Shown one piece after another: positions 21,339 through 33,559 of a DNA stretch of 64,000 bases (within the stretch, counting starts at the first letter, position 1; the number at the start of each line of letters is the position of its first letter). The stretch comes from Geosiphon pyriformis. Lineage: Eukaryota > Glomeromycota > Glomeromycetes > Archaeosporales > Geosiphonaceae. The notes under the pieces were generated by a model. That model was not told where the DNA came from. It did no database searches and saw nothing but the letters and a program-made list of their open reading frames with translations. A program made the position numbers and the translations under genes. The stretch is taken from the NCBI GenBank assembly GCA_016748015.1, contig JAAOMT010000512.1, forward strand, positions 1,675,598 through 1,739,597, read 5' to 3'.

Positions 21339-24300
21339 GTAGTTTGGTTTGGAAATTTGCTACGTGTAATGTTCGGGGTATCAATGTTCCTGCGAAACAA
21401 GCGGATGTTGTTTGTTGGCATGTGTACTCAGGAAATATGGTTTCCTTTATCACTGAGACTAAGTTGAGGTCTTCTTCTGGGCCGTGGATAAAGGATAAGT
21501 TTGATGGAGTGCGAGTATTTTCTTCTGGCTTGGATAAGAGTTTCATGGGTGCTGGGGTTGCGATTGTTATGAACACTTCTTTGGCCCGTCATGTATCTAA
21601 GGTGGAGAAGATTCCTGGTCGGGTTATTTCTGTTCGGCTCCTGTTTAAGGGCAAGCTCTCGGTTACTGTTTTGGGGTTGTATGCTGGTGCCTCCTCTGGG
21701 GCTAGATTTGGTCAGGCTTCTGAAGTTAACACCCTCATTGCAAAGGCAGTCAATTCCAGCAATTTTGTTGTCTTAGGTAGGGACCTTAATGAGAATGGAT
21801 CTGATAGAAGTGCTAGTTTCAAGTTTTGTTTGAGTTTGGGTTTGGTCAATTCATTTGTTGGTCATTATTTAGCTAATTCTTATATGTGGAGCAATTCGAA
21901 AGGGGTTGGGAAAACGATTGATTACATTTTTGTTGGTGGTAACTTGTCTTCTGCTGTTGCTGGTCATCAAGTTGTCTCTGTTTCGGATTTCTTTGACACC
22001 GGTCACAAGGCAGTTGTGGTTTCAGTCGGTTTGGGTGGGCTTCTAGATGTACAATTGAACAGTTTGCGCAAGCAGGCAAATAAGGATCGTTGGAAGTTCA
22101 AAATCAGGAATGCTGACTGTGTTGGATGGGCTAAGTTTAAGGATCTCTCGTCAGCTAAACTTTTGTCTTTGGTGAGGTGTTCTCTGGTGCCGAAATACGT
22201 GGTGATGTGGATGCTATGTGGGCAGTTCTGGTGGGAGCTGTGGTAGATTCTGCTAATGTGACATTTTTGAGGCATTGGTTTAGTGAATTCAAGTGTTCAA
22301 GAAACCAACATTCTTCTAGGTTTTTTGGTCTGGAATTGTTGGTGGCCAAGATTGTCAAGAAATTTTGCTCTGGTGACTTGCTGGGCACTGATTGTCTTGT
22401 GAGTAAATGGTCAACTCTGGATGATGCGAAGGCTCATGCTTTCAAAGATTTGGTTGGCTCAGGTATTAAATCTGATGTTGTTGTTAGGCATTTGTCATTG
22501 GTTCGTAGAGATTACAGGAGGTTGAAGATGTTTGAGTCAAAGTTGACTGAGGAAGCTTCGGTTAGGAAGGCAATTGAGAAGCGCATGGATAATTTCTGTT
22601 CGGATAAGGGTAGTATGATCAGGAGTGTGTTGGAAAAGCCTTTTTGCAAGGTTGTGTTGGATCACTTAATAGTTGATGATGATCTGGTTTTGTTGCCTGA
22701 AGAGGTGAAGTCCAGTGTGGATGGAATAATGGAGGGGTGGATGAGAAAATGCTCTGTGCAATCAGTGCTTTCTGATCTTTGGGCTCATCAGTACGCGTCT
22801 TTGGCCTATGTTAGAGATGATGCTTTTTCAGGTGTTATGAGTGCGATCAGTATGGGCGAGTTACTTTCTGTTGTTGGTGGTCTTCCTGATGGCAAGGCTG
22901 CTGGTTTGTCTAGTGTTCCTAATGAATTATGGAAACATGGTGGTGAAGTAGTTTTGGGGTGCCTGCTGGCACTGTTTAATAAATGTTTGTCGGGTGGTGT
23001 GGTGCCTGTTTTGTGGAAGAGGGCTTGGGTGTCTATGATTCCTAAGCCTTATGACTGGGATGGAGTTCTTACGAACACTCGGCCCATTGCTTTGATTGAG
23101 ACTGCCAGGAAGATTCTTTCCAAGATTCTGTCTGACTGTATTTCAATGGCTTGTAGCAAGTTCAATGTTTTTCAGGGTGACAACTTTTTGGTGCTGAAGG
23201 GTATGTCAACACAATCTCCGGTGTTTGCTGTCGGTTTGGTAATTGAGGATGCTATTGAGAAGGATAGGGAGTTATGGTTGGTCTTGCAAGATATACGGAA
23301 AGCTTACGATTCAGTTGGGTGGCATCATTTAAAAACTAGTTTGCGGCATGTCAAGATGTGTGAGAGGTTCATAAGGTTTTTTGGTGGTATTCATGAGGAT
23401 AGAGTTAATAGGGTGATGACTGATTTTGGTTTGTCTGGTGGTTATAAGGTGCATGATGGGCTGGACCAGGGTGAGGTCTTTTCGCCACTTTTTTGGAGGA
23501 TTTTTTACGATCCGCTTTTGTGTGAGGTTAAAAGGCACGAACAATTGTGTGGGTACCGGATTGATACTAAGTTTGTTTCGAAATCTGGCAGAATTGAGGG
23601 CAGTAGTGGTTTGACATCATATTTTTTGGCTGGTGCGTTTGTTGATGATACAATCTGGGTTGGAAATTGTCAAGCTTCTACTCAATATGCTCTGAACATT
23701 GCCAGTGAATTTTTTGTGATCAATGACATTTCTATCAATAGTGAAAAGACGGTGGCTATTCCCATCAATCAGGACGTTAAAGTTGCTTCACTGAACATTT
23801 GTGGTCAGCCAATCTCTATTGCCAAGAAGGGGGAAGCACATCGGTATCTGGGTATTTTTCTGTCGACTGAAGGGCTCTCCAAGCCAAATGTTGCCAAGAC
23901 TCATGCGGATGTACGTTTCTTCGTCAATGTTGTGCTTAAAAAGGCTATTACGGACAAACAATTCTCGTATCTGGTGTCAGCTGTTTTGCAGCCTATTGTT
24001 AGCTATCATACTCAGTTCAGTTTTGTCTCATCTAATGTTTGTCGCAAGTGGGATGTCTTGGTTAGAAAGGGTCTTAGGTCCAAGGCTTGTCTCCCCCATG
24101 ATTTTCTTGACGCTGCTTTGCATCATCCCTCATTGTATGACCTAAAGCCTTTTGAGCAGGTGCAGTCTAAAGGGAAGGTTGCTGCTTTGATGGCATTCTC
24201 TAATGCTTTTGACATTCTTGGGCATTTGTTTAGACATAGGTTTTTGGACCTACAGGTTCTTGGTTGGGCTCCTTTGGATCCTTTACAGTTTCCGGTCAGG

Positions 24301-26016
24301 TTGCGTGTTAGTCTGGTGAACAATTTTTTGGCTGGGATGGTGAAGATCTTTCTGGGCAATGAGCTTACTTTGGTAAACAACCTCCCCACTGTATTTCATA
24401 GTCCTGGTCGGTTCCCGTTGTCCTCTGTTCTTGGAAAGTCTCTGTATTTTGATTCGGTCAAATCTCTTAAACGTTTTGATGTCGCTTTTGGTGATCGGCT
24501 TTTTGATAAGAAAGGTGTTTTGTTGGATTGGAAAACTTTTCGTCGTTGGAAGAGGTTGGATCCGCGTGGCCTTGTGCCTCACTGGTTCATGATTTCTTCT
24601 GAGTTTTTGAAAGGTCAGAGTTACTCATTTTCTGGTTCTGTTGGCTCAGCAGAGAAGCTTGGTTTGGACATTTTGGGGTCTGGGGAATTTTCTGCGGTTA
24701 AAGATGGATTGCATGACATTTGGTCAGACTCTTTTGAAGTTTTCACGGATGGGTCTTTGAGGAATGCAGGCTCTGCTGAGGTCACCTGTGGTGCTGCTGC
24801 GTACTTTCCGGTCTTGGATATGAGCATTGGTGTCGCTGTTCATGATCTTTTGTCATCTATTATGGCCGAGTTACAGGCTGTCGCTTTGGCTTTGGAGTGT
24901 GTTCTTTCTTCAAGTACTGTGGTGTTGCGTCTTAACAGCCAGGCTGCCATTGACGCATGTGTGTCTGAGATGTCTTTGGTTGCTCTTGATTTCCGTAATC
25001 AATGCTGGCTGGAAAAGTGTCATATTTTCAATTTGGTCAGGGACAAGGATCTTAGTGTAAGTTGGGTTAAGGTAAAAAGACACTCTGGAATTCCTAGTAA
25101 TATGAAAGCTGACTTGGCTGCTGGGGCTGCCTCTGGGTCTCCCTTTTCCCTTTGTGCTGATGTGCGTGAACATTTTCTGGTTGCTGAGGGTGTTGCTGTT
25201 TCTGGTAATGCCCGTCATTTTGTCAGAAATATTTTTCGATCGATTCATTGTGCTCATTGGGAAGCTGGGCCTGGTTGTGATGTAGTTCCAGATGCGATGA
25301 TTGGTTGCATAGACTGGGTTGTCACGGCGAAGGTGTGGCATCCTGATTCTCATATGCTTGCTGAGTTCACTAGCCGCACATCCTCATCACTTTGCACTTA
25401 TGTTATGAAGGCTGTGCACAGGAGGTTGCCGGTGGCCATTAGGAAGAGGTTGTATGATAAATGCTACCCTAGTGTGTTGTGTTTGTTTTGCGGTGAGGTG
25501 GAGTTCTCTGACCACGTTTTTACTTGTGTTCATGAATCTGGCATTCATGGTGAGATTTTGGTGGAGACTTCTGCTCGTTGGTCAGCTTTGGCTAGTGGTT
25601 CCTCTGCTTCTGCTGTGTTGCGGGTTTTGTCTCAATATTCCATTGATGTTGGGCTGTACACTTTGGTGTGCAAAGGGTTTGTGCTGGAGGAATGGTATGA
25701 GGAGGCTTGCGATGTTTTTGAGGATAGAAAGGTGGCCACTGCTAGGATTGTTGATTATGTCAGGTTCGTTGTTGGTTTACATCGTGCTAAGGTATGGTTG
25801 GCTAGAGCCAGCCACCGGGTGGTGATGGAGAAGGCTGATCTGGTCTGTGATGTTGGTGTTGTTTCTGGGCTCCCTTGTGGTGTGTCTTCGGTTTTGTCTG
25901 ATGGTGTTGTGAAATTGCTTGGTTTGGCCGATTCCTTTGCTGTTAGCTTTGGTCGTCAGAAGCCTTTTTTCTTTTCTGGTCTGGGTGGCAGTGTGCAAGT
26001 AGTTATAGATGTGTAG
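21335..26016 (+). pseudogene. LINE-c ORF2: endonuclease-RT-RNase H, one frameshift
   Basis: ATG 21335 overlaps the ORF1 stop. The AP-endonuclease (to about 22060) has TCNVRG, TETKL, LGLYAG, RDLNEN, IDYIFV and FDTGHKAV; the usual D before the catalytic His is G. A one-base indel near 22170 shifts the frame; the rest is open to 26016. RT: motif A QDIRKAYDSV, motif B GLDQGEVFSPLFW, motif C FVDD (about 23638-23649). RNase H: FTDGS (24741-24755), AELQAV, then LNSQAAI where Asp is expected before Ser, and a final NMKAD. A C-terminal finger CLFCGEVEFSDHVFTC (C-x2-C-x7-H-x3-C) lies at about 25483-25530. It would nick the target, prime and copy the RNA. The RNase H Asp-to-Asn change suggests an impaired domain. 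Confidence 0.92.
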
Positions 26017-26175
26017 TGTTGCCTTGTCTGGCCTGAGTGGCTAGCCACATGTAGAAAGTGCATAAGTCGCGTTTAGTTTGAGCCTCTTAGTTTGGTTCTA
26101 TGTACTAGATAGCGATTGGGCTACACTCGTTAAATGCGTTAAAATTAAAAAAAAATAATAATAATAATAAATTTA
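26017..26175 (+). other. LINE-c 3' UTR and A/T tail
   Basis: It has the words GAGTGGCTAGCCACATGTAGAAAGTGCATAA-like and ACACTCGTTAAA, shared in order with the LINE-d (26255-26373, inverted), LINE-e and LINE-b tails. It ends in a short A-run and AAT repeats. The conserved 3' words are a likely RT recognition region, by analogy with other LINEs. Confidence 0.75.
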
Positions 26176-26254
26176 AAGTTTTTTTATTAAGATTAATAGT
26201 ATTTTGTAAATAAGCTTTATATTAAGTTAATATATATATATTTTTTTTTATTAT

Positions 26255-26373
26255 TGCTTAACGAGTGAGGTCCAAACACAACCTAGCACTATACATCAAG
26301 GAATTAATCTAAACTAGGCGTGAATCATGGACTTTCTACACGTGACCAGCCACTCGGGCCGATCAGAACAATA
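26255..26373 (-). other. LINE-d 3' UTR
   Basis: The reverse complement shows the same ordered words as the LINE-c 3' UTR (GAGTGGCTGGTCACGTGTAG, CTCACTCGTTAA), followed by an A/T-rich tail. This fixes the minus orientation and the 3' end of LINE-d. Confidence 0.75.
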
Positions 26374-29300
26374 CTACGCAGCTATATGAACTGACACTGA
26401 TTCACCTATACCTGAAAAGAACAAGCAAGCCTTGTGAAAACCAAAATGAACACCTAAAGCACTAGTAATGCCAAGTAATCTAACCACCCCTGCAGAGAAC
26501 CTCGAAGCCAAACCATGAACTGAGACGACGGCTGAACCATCTAGTGGGATCAGTCTATTCTTCTCTATATACGCACAATGCTTAGCACGAATCAACCAGA
26601 CATCCTTCCTGAAAGCAAAACCAAGAGAGTGCACAAACTTGACAATCTCCAAAACAGCAATTTTGGGGTCATGAAAGACGGAAACAGCCTCGCTAAACCA
26701 TCCATTGAAAACAAAGCCCTTAAAAAGAGCCATAGACACAGAGGAATCAAAAACACTGGATGACAACAGCTGCAATATATCTGAGGAGGAGTAAGATGAG
26801 CCAGAAAGCGCCTTTCAGGACCCTACATGAGAATTCAGCAACTGGCACCGAACAGACTTGTCAACCTTGCAAGAGAACACATAATCCGACACCTCCATCT
26901 CACCACAATACAAGCACAACACACTAGGATAACGTTTATCATAGAGGCGCTTCCGAACAGCAACCGGCAGCCGATGGTACAAAGACTTTATAAAATAAGT
27001 ACGCACACTGGATGAATACCTGCTGGTGAATCCTGCAGCCATGTGCAAATCAGGATGCCACACCAATGACGAACGGGGCCAATCAACCTCGGAAGACAAG
27101 CTGCCAACCAAAACCCCAGAACCGGAACCAACCTCCCATCGCGCATGACAAATAGAACAATAAATATCACGAACAAAATGCCTCAAATTTCCAGAAACAA
27201 CATCACCATCAGCTGCCAAGAAGTGCTCACTCAAGCAAGGGGGAAGATACCAATTGGAGAGAGAAGCGGCATCAGCAATCGTATCGGCATGCTCGTTTCC
27301 CGAAACACCAGAATAACTCTTCATCTTGCGAAAGCTAACCCTTAACTTCTTACTGCAAATTATATTGACAATATGACAACGTTCAACCCAACACTGATTA
27401 CAAAAATCAGGACACACCAGATCTAACTCTAACCTGCAAGCATTCAACGCCGATTGACTATCTGAGAACAAACAAACAGAGCTTGACGGGGGAACACACT
27501 CCAGAGCTAAAGCAACAGCCTGCAATTCTGCCAAAGTAGACAACATCAAACCCAATACCCTTACTCCCAAACCCAAACCAATGTCCTCAAAAAAAACAGC
27601 AGCTCTACAGCCAACTGTGCCAAGACCACTAAGAGATCCATCCGTATACACTGACAGGCTGCTAGCACCGGTCACCAAGAGATGATCACGAATAGACACA
27701 AATCCACCGGACTCAAGAATGTTCAAAGGACTACCATCCCTCAAAACTAGAGACTGATCGCAAGAAGATCTCACACTATTGAGAAACAAAACAGAATGCT
27801 TGAACCACTCAGGAACTGGGCCATGGGAGTCCAATTTCTTCCACTGCTTGAAAGTGTACCAATCATAGACAGCACCATAACGGTCACGAAGTTGATTCAC
27901 AAAGACAATACCATACCACCGAAGGGAAGGGAGAAACTTGAGAAACCTTGACTCGCCCAGAACCTCAGACATAGGCACTCTACCATAAGACCAAAAGGAA
28001 CTAACCAAAGAGCCACCCAGAGACACATTGCAATTGACAAGAACACGAACCATGCCTGCCAGAAAGTTATTAGAAGCACTGACACAAATACAAACAGGAG
28101 AACACAACGGATGAACAGGGTGCCAACACAGAACTTGCAAGTCATGAGACCTGTGGGAAAACAAATGACCCAAGATACCACCAGAGTTCGCAAAACCGAC
28201 AAGAGAAGCGATCTTGTTTTCAAATTGAACTTGAGAAAATGACTTCAAACCATAAAACAAAGGGTGGTAAACCACATCATTGGGGAAATTGAGTGGCAAA
28301 CCGGACTTGAGCTTCAAACCTTTATGAATTAGAGCATCCCACTTTCCGCACACACCAATGGGAATAAAACTGAACTGAGTTCTATAGCTGACTATTGGAT
28401 GCAGAACTGCCAACACCAAATACAAAAACTGCTTATCTGAGACCACCTTCTTCAACACCAGATTGGTGAAAAAGCGAATGTCCGAATGCGCCTTAGCCAA
28501 GCTAGGCTTCGAAAGACCCTCAGTCGATAGAAAAATGCCCAGATATTGGTAAGATTCTCCCTTTTTGGCAATAGAAATGGGTGAACTGCTGATAGACAGA
28601 GAGGGACTGCTGACTCTGCTATTGATAGGAATGGCTACTGTTTTGTTGTTGTTAATAGAAATGTCATTGATAAAAAAAAATTCACTAGCAACATCGAGAA
28701 TATGTTGAGTAGCCATCTGACTGCTACCAACCCAAATCGTATCATCAACAAAAGCACCAGTGGCAAAAAAAGAAGAAAACCCAGCCTGGGATTCGGAATG
28801 ACCATTCTTGGAAACAAAGTGAGAGTTCAACCTATACCCACATACACTCTCCTGTCTCTTGACTTCGCACAAAAGAGGATCATAAAATATGTGCCAGAGA
28901 AGAGGAGAGAAGACCTCTCCCTGGTCCAAACCATCGTGCACATGGTAACTGCTTGTCAGTCCAAAATCAGTTATGACTCGGTTGGTACAATTTCTATGAA
29001 TACCACCAAAAAACCGAATAAATTTACTACACATCTTAATTTTGACCAAACTTTTCTCAAGATGTTCCCAGTCAACCAAGTCATACGCCTTCCGCATGTC
29101 CTGCAGAACCAGCCATAGCTCTCTGTTTTTTTCCAAAGCATCTTTAACCACCAAACCAGTTGCAAAAATAGGGGACTGGGTTGTCGTACCCTTCAAAACT
29201 GAGAAATTAGCCCCTCAAAGCATGTCAAAAGTACTGCACGCCAAAGAAATCCTGTCCGAGAGTATCTTAGAAAGAACCTTGTGAGCCGTTTTGATCAAGA

Positions 29301-31056
29301 CAATAGGACGTGTGTTCGTTAAAACACCTTCCTACTCATAAGGTTTCGGAATCATCGAGACCCATGCTTCTTTCCAAAGGCCGGGCACTGATTTACTAGA
29401 CAAACAAGAGTTCAAGAGCACCAACAACATATCCAAAACTGACCTATCACAATGTTTCCAAAGCTCATTTGAAATACCCAACAAACCAGCCGCTTTACCC
29501 TCCGGAAGATCAGAAATCACCCCAAGGAACTCATCATACTCAATTGAACACATAACACCAGAAAAAGCTTCGTCAAAAACATACTCCAATGGCTGATATT
29601 GGAGGCACCAATCCTCCGAGACATAATTGACCACCCGACACTTCCTAGTCCAATCTTCCATGATTGCATCAACCTTGGACTTGACCTGCTCAGGTTCCAA
29701 AATCAATTTGTCATCAACTACCAAATGATCCAGCACAATCTTATGAAACGAGCGCTCCAACACACTTCTTATTGTATGATCTTTATTTACCTCAAAGCTT
29801 TCCATCCTCTTGTCTATCGCAGATCTGATGCATGCTTCTTTAGCACTCTGAAATTCAATGAGATTGGACTTTCGATAAGATTTCCTGGCACCAAAAAGAG
29901 CAGAACAAACACGACCAGATTCCACACCAGAGTCCACCAGATCCTGAACGACCGAAGCCTTGACACTGTCCAGAGTAGCCCAACACCTTATGAGAGAAGC
30001 AAAATCTACAGCACACCCCACATGAAATGCCTTAATAATTTTTGAAACCAAAAGCTCCAACTTGTGGAACCTTGACGACTCTTTGGTAAAGACACCATCA
30101 AATTCCTTGAACCACTTTTTCTTGAACACTTCATTAGCCGAAAGAATCATTATTCTGCGAACAACATCCCACATTGTGTCCAAATCCAAAAACTTCACAG
30201 AAACAGCAAACTCATCTGAGAACATTGTTGCATTAGCCAATGTGGCACACTTAAAATCGATCCATTTACTCTCATTAGCACTCTTGAAATCAAACTTCCA
30301 TCTGTCTCTGTTTGCTTGCTTGCGAAAAGAGCTCAATTGCGTATTCAGAAGCCCACTCAGACCCAAAGACACTGAAACAGCTTGATGATCCGTGTCAAAG
30401 TGCTCACTGACACCCAAAACATTACGATGTACTATTGCATTGACCAGATTTGGAGAGACAAACACGTAATCAATTGTTTTTTTGACACCCCTAAAATTCT
30501 CCCAAGTGGGCATTTTCACAGTTGGGCTCCCGACCAAAGAGTTAATCAATCCCAAATCAAGGCACTTCTTGAAACTTGCACACTTATGAGAGCCGTTTTC
30601 ATTAAAATTGCCACCAAGGATAACAAAGGAGGACTCGTTAACAGCCTTTGCGACAATAGAGTTGATTTCGCCTGTCTGAAAAAACTGGACCACCGAAGAA
30701 GCACCAGCGTACAGTCCCAAAATTGACACAGAGAGCCTGTTCTTGAAAAGTAACTTGATAGACAACAACTGACCTGGGACCTTAGACACCTTGCACACAT
30801 GTCTCGCCAAAGAAGTGTTCATAACTACTGCCATACCAGCACCCAGATACCCAGAATCCAAACCAGTAGTAAACACCCGAACCCCATCAAACTTGTTAAT
30901 GATCCAAGGCTGAACCTTACCTTTTAACTTAGTTTCAGTAAAAATTGAAATTGAATTGTCCATGTCCTTATGCCAACAAATGACATCACTCTGCTTCACA
31001 GTGTTGTTCATTTCTCTAACATTGCATGTAACAACTTTCCATACTAATTCACTCAT
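26374..31056 (-). pseudogene. LINE-d ORF2: endonuclease-RT-RNase H, three premature stops
   Basis: ATG at 31056-31054 overlaps the ORF1 stop. One frame runs to 26374, with stops at 29332 (TAG where others have Trp in PKPYEW), about 29215 (TGA) and 26815 (TGA). Endonuclease: TCNVREM, TETKL, LGLYAG, ILGGNFNEN (N where the family GDFN has D) and FDTDHQAV. RT: motif A QDMRKAYDLV, motif B GLDQGEVFSPLLW, motif C FVDD (about 28738-28749). RNase H has all four acidic positions: YTDGS (about 27640), AELQAV, SDSQ and GNEHAD. The C-terminal finger CLYCGEMEVSDYVFSC has Y where LINE-c has H. Stop suppression would give a nearly complete protein. Confidence 0.92.
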
Positions 31057-32843
31057 TGGAAGGAGAATTGGAAGTTCGCACCACCAGCCAAAGCCAGACT
31101 ATCGAAATGAGCGGACAAGATCAACACAGATTTGGAGAGGCCTTCCAACATATTTTCTAACTTGACAACATGGGGGGATGTAGATGAGTCCACAATCGTG
31201 GCAGACTCATGGCCATCAACCATACTCAAGTCCATATCCAATGTCACATTACTTTCCGAATTCTGTGGTGTGGCAACTACTGGCAGCCGGCATCCGTAAC
31301 TAGGCTGGGGAACCACCAACACAAGCAAATCTAACCTCTTGGCCAATCTATCAATTTGTTTTGCAAGACTAACAAGACCATCCTCGATACTGACCAGTCT
31401 TTTTTCCAGATCTTTTGCAACAGGAGGGGTAGGTTTACCATCGACGACGGAACCAGAACTTGCCTTACCACCAGAGAGAGAGGGAGCAGAGGGAGCGCTA
31501 ACCACCGATGCCCAAGTTTTACCACCAAAAGCCAAAGGACGAGAGATAGGCGCAGATCTCCTTGCATAAATTTTCGCCAATCTGGATTGGTCCTGAACCA
31601 AAAGGGGAGCCTTTCTGCCTCCTGCAATTCCAGCACCCTTGATTGTTCTGCAACCATGACCAAATTTCTCACAAACTGCACATGAAGCTAAAAAAAGACG
31701 GGACCAACGGAGACCAAAGCTCTTTATAACTGAAGTCGTTGCCATTGCATTAACTAATTCCACTTCTGAGCTAAAACACACAGTGGCACAGCGGGCACAA
31801 GAATAACTGACAGGATTGTGATCGATGAAGCAGGTTTTCCCACCAATAGAACCAATAAAATCCCACAAATCATGAGCAATAGTTCCTATGAGAAGAGTAT
31901 ATAGCAAAGCCCTAAACTTATTCCTGGCATCCCACGATTGTTTGTCGATATTAGCCCTGGTCACCCGAATCATGTCCTTCCCAATAAGGATAGACCACTT
32001 AGAGGCCAGAAAATCAGCCTGGTCTTGATCTTCTAATTCGATGATCGCCTTTTGCCATAAACCCACTAGCTGCATTTTGATCGACTTAATGATGCCAAAT
32101 TCAGCTACAGCCGCATGCACAGCCTCCAAAGAAGTTCCCACAGGAATTTCTTTCAGCACAATTGCCCGATTTGTACGATTGTTGACAGGGCGCTTGAGAT
32201 CGGTGTTTACCATAACACCACGGTCATTAGCCAGATTAGCTGCAGTCATCATCGCCTCTTCAGAAGTAAAAGTAGTCTGAATGATTCCACCAAATTTTGA
32301 GGGGGTAGAGGCCCCCCCAAAACCATTTACACCTGAAAAGATTTTTCTGACAAAATTGACTTTTTCCTGAGAGGATTTACCCACCACCGCCACCAGATCA
32401 ATATCCAAAGTGAAAGACTTGTGAACAGGCACCTGAACGGATGGCTTAACTGGAAAAGAAGGCGGTAGAAGAAGAGACTTATCCAACACATCACCATCTG
32501 CATCGACAGTACCATAATCAATCACACCCAAAGGCTTCCCTAACACCTTCTTGGTCTTTACACGCAAACTTTTAGGTGTTTGATCAAGATCCTCTCCTGT
32601 GAAAGCACCATTCTCACCATAGTCAACACTGGTTTCCTTAACCAAGCACTCCTCCTCTATGTCAATACTCTCAGATTCAGTAGTATCACCCACCTCAGAA
32701 CCCCATGAACAATTACCAAGAGCTTTATCAGCAACCTTACTATTATCAACACTCTCTGCTAATACACCATCTTTTCTCTTCTTCCTCGATACAACCATCT
32801 TAAAACCACCCTCAGAACCAGAAACTTTGGTAGCCTTCTTCAT
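31053..32843 (-). CDS. LINE-d ORF1: RRM and zinc-knuckle protein, intact
   Basis: A 596-codon uninterrupted frame, the only intact ORF1 here. The start is the ATG at 32843 (MKKATKVSGSEGG). Basic and acidic low-complexity regions precede a conserved VHKSFTLDIDLVAV segment. An RRM-like fold follows (RAIVLKEIPVGTS to WSILIGKDMIRV, about 32180-31960), then a second one (RALLYTLLIG to GLRWSRL, about 31915-31705). The knuckle CAVCEKFGHGCR lacks the final Cys in its usual place, having one at His+2 instead. A SFGGKTW-like motif (AFGGKTWASV) and a coiled-coil-like stretch follow. Role by family: an RNA-binding partner of ORF2 in the retrotransposition particle. Confidence 0.9.
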   Translation of the reverse strand: MKKATKVSGSEGGFKMVVSRKKRKDGVLAESVDNSKVADKALGNCSWGSEVGDTTESESIDIEEECLVKETSVDYGENGAFTGEDLDQTPKSLRVKTKKVLGKPLGVIDYGTVDADGDVLDKSLLLPPSFPVKPSVQVPVHKSFTLDIDLVAVVGKSSQEKVNFVRKIFSGVNGFGGASTPSKFGGIIQTTFTSEEAMMTAANLANDRGVMVNTDLKRPVNNRTNRAIVLKEIPVGTSLEAVHAAVAEFGIIKSIKMQLVGLWQKAIIELEDQDQADFLASKWSILIGKDMIRVTRANIDKQSWDARNKFRALLYTLLIGTIAHDLWDFIGSIGGKTCFIDHNPVSYSCARCATVCFSSEVELVNAMATTSVIKSFGLRWSRLFLASCAVCEKFGHGCRTIKGAGIAGGRKAPLLVQDQSRLAKIYARRSAPISRPLAFGGKTWASVVSAPSAPSLSGGKASSGSVVDGKPTPPVAKDLEKRLVSIEDGLVSLAKQIDRLAKRLDLLVLVVPQPSYGCRLPVVATPQNSESNVTLDMDLSMVDGHESATIVDSSTSPHVVKLENMLEGLSKSVLILSAHFDSLALAGGANFQFSFQ

Positions 32844-32930
32844 AACAGCAATAACAGAGCCAACAGTGGCCTTGTAATCGAAAAACGGTTTTGATTTATC
32901 GTACTGAATGGTAAAAAACTTCTTTCAAAA

Positions 32931-33559
32931 AAACTTTTGACTCTTTTTTGGGAATTTTGGACGAAGAAAAGAAAGAAGTTTTTTTCCTTAATATATTTAA
33001 GATAAAAAACTCTTTAAATTTTTGAATTTTTATTTTAAATTTTCAGATTATTAAATTCTTAATAAACAAATTTTAAAAGCAGTTATTTTTTAAAAAATAA
33101 AGCAATATAAAAAACATTTTATAAAAATTCAATTAATATAATTCTAAGATTTAAATAAACAAATATAAAAAATAAAAAATATTAAGAGTAATAATTAATA
33201 TTTTAAAAAAAAACTATATATATAAAAACAATAAATATTATTATAAAAAAAATTTTATATAAAGTAATAAAAAAACAATAATCATAATTGATAAGCTAAA
33301 AAATATAGATATACAGATTTTTATAATTATAACAGATAATACCAACTTATATACAACATTTAAATATTTTTGTTTGATTTTTTATTTATTGTAATTTATT
33401 TATTTAAGTAAAACTTAAAATTAATTTACAAAAATATTGTATTTTTATTATATTTTATTTATTAATTTAATTTATGTATTAAAAAAGTATTCAAAAAATT
33501 AACAAATTTAAAAACTACAATAAATTAAGCAAATTGATTAATTTTTATTTTAAAAACAT
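32931..33559. other. AT-rich spacer upstream of LINE-d
   Basis: Begins with a GAAGTTTTTTTCC-like leader of LINE-d and then becomes almost pure A/T. I see no gene. Confidence 0.45.

Larger units (their letters stand above)
19300..26175 (+). mobile_element. LINE-c: near-intact Tad/I-like LINE, plus strand
   Basis: A full-length non-LTR retrotransposon: short leader (about 19300-19379), ORF1, ORF2, 3' UTR and an A/T tail (AAAAAAAAATAATAATAATAATAA near 26150). The order endonuclease, RT, RNase H and C-terminal finger fits the I/Tad group; clade placement is by domain order only. Base composition is much less AT-rich than its surroundings. Only one premature stop (20283) and one frameshift (near 22170) were seen, so it may be a fairly recent copy. 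It is tail-to-tail with LINE-d. Confidence 0.92.
26235..32930 (-). mobile_element. LINE-d: near-intact Tad/I-like LINE, minus strand
   Basis: Full length on the minus strand: leader (about 32844-32930), ORF1, ORF2 and 3' UTR (26255-26373). ORF1 is uninterrupted. ORF2 is a single frame with three stops and no frameshift. Protein resemblance to LINE-c is clear but far from identical, especially in the ORF1 N-terminus, so the two are members of one clade rather than recent duplicates. Confidence 0.92.
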
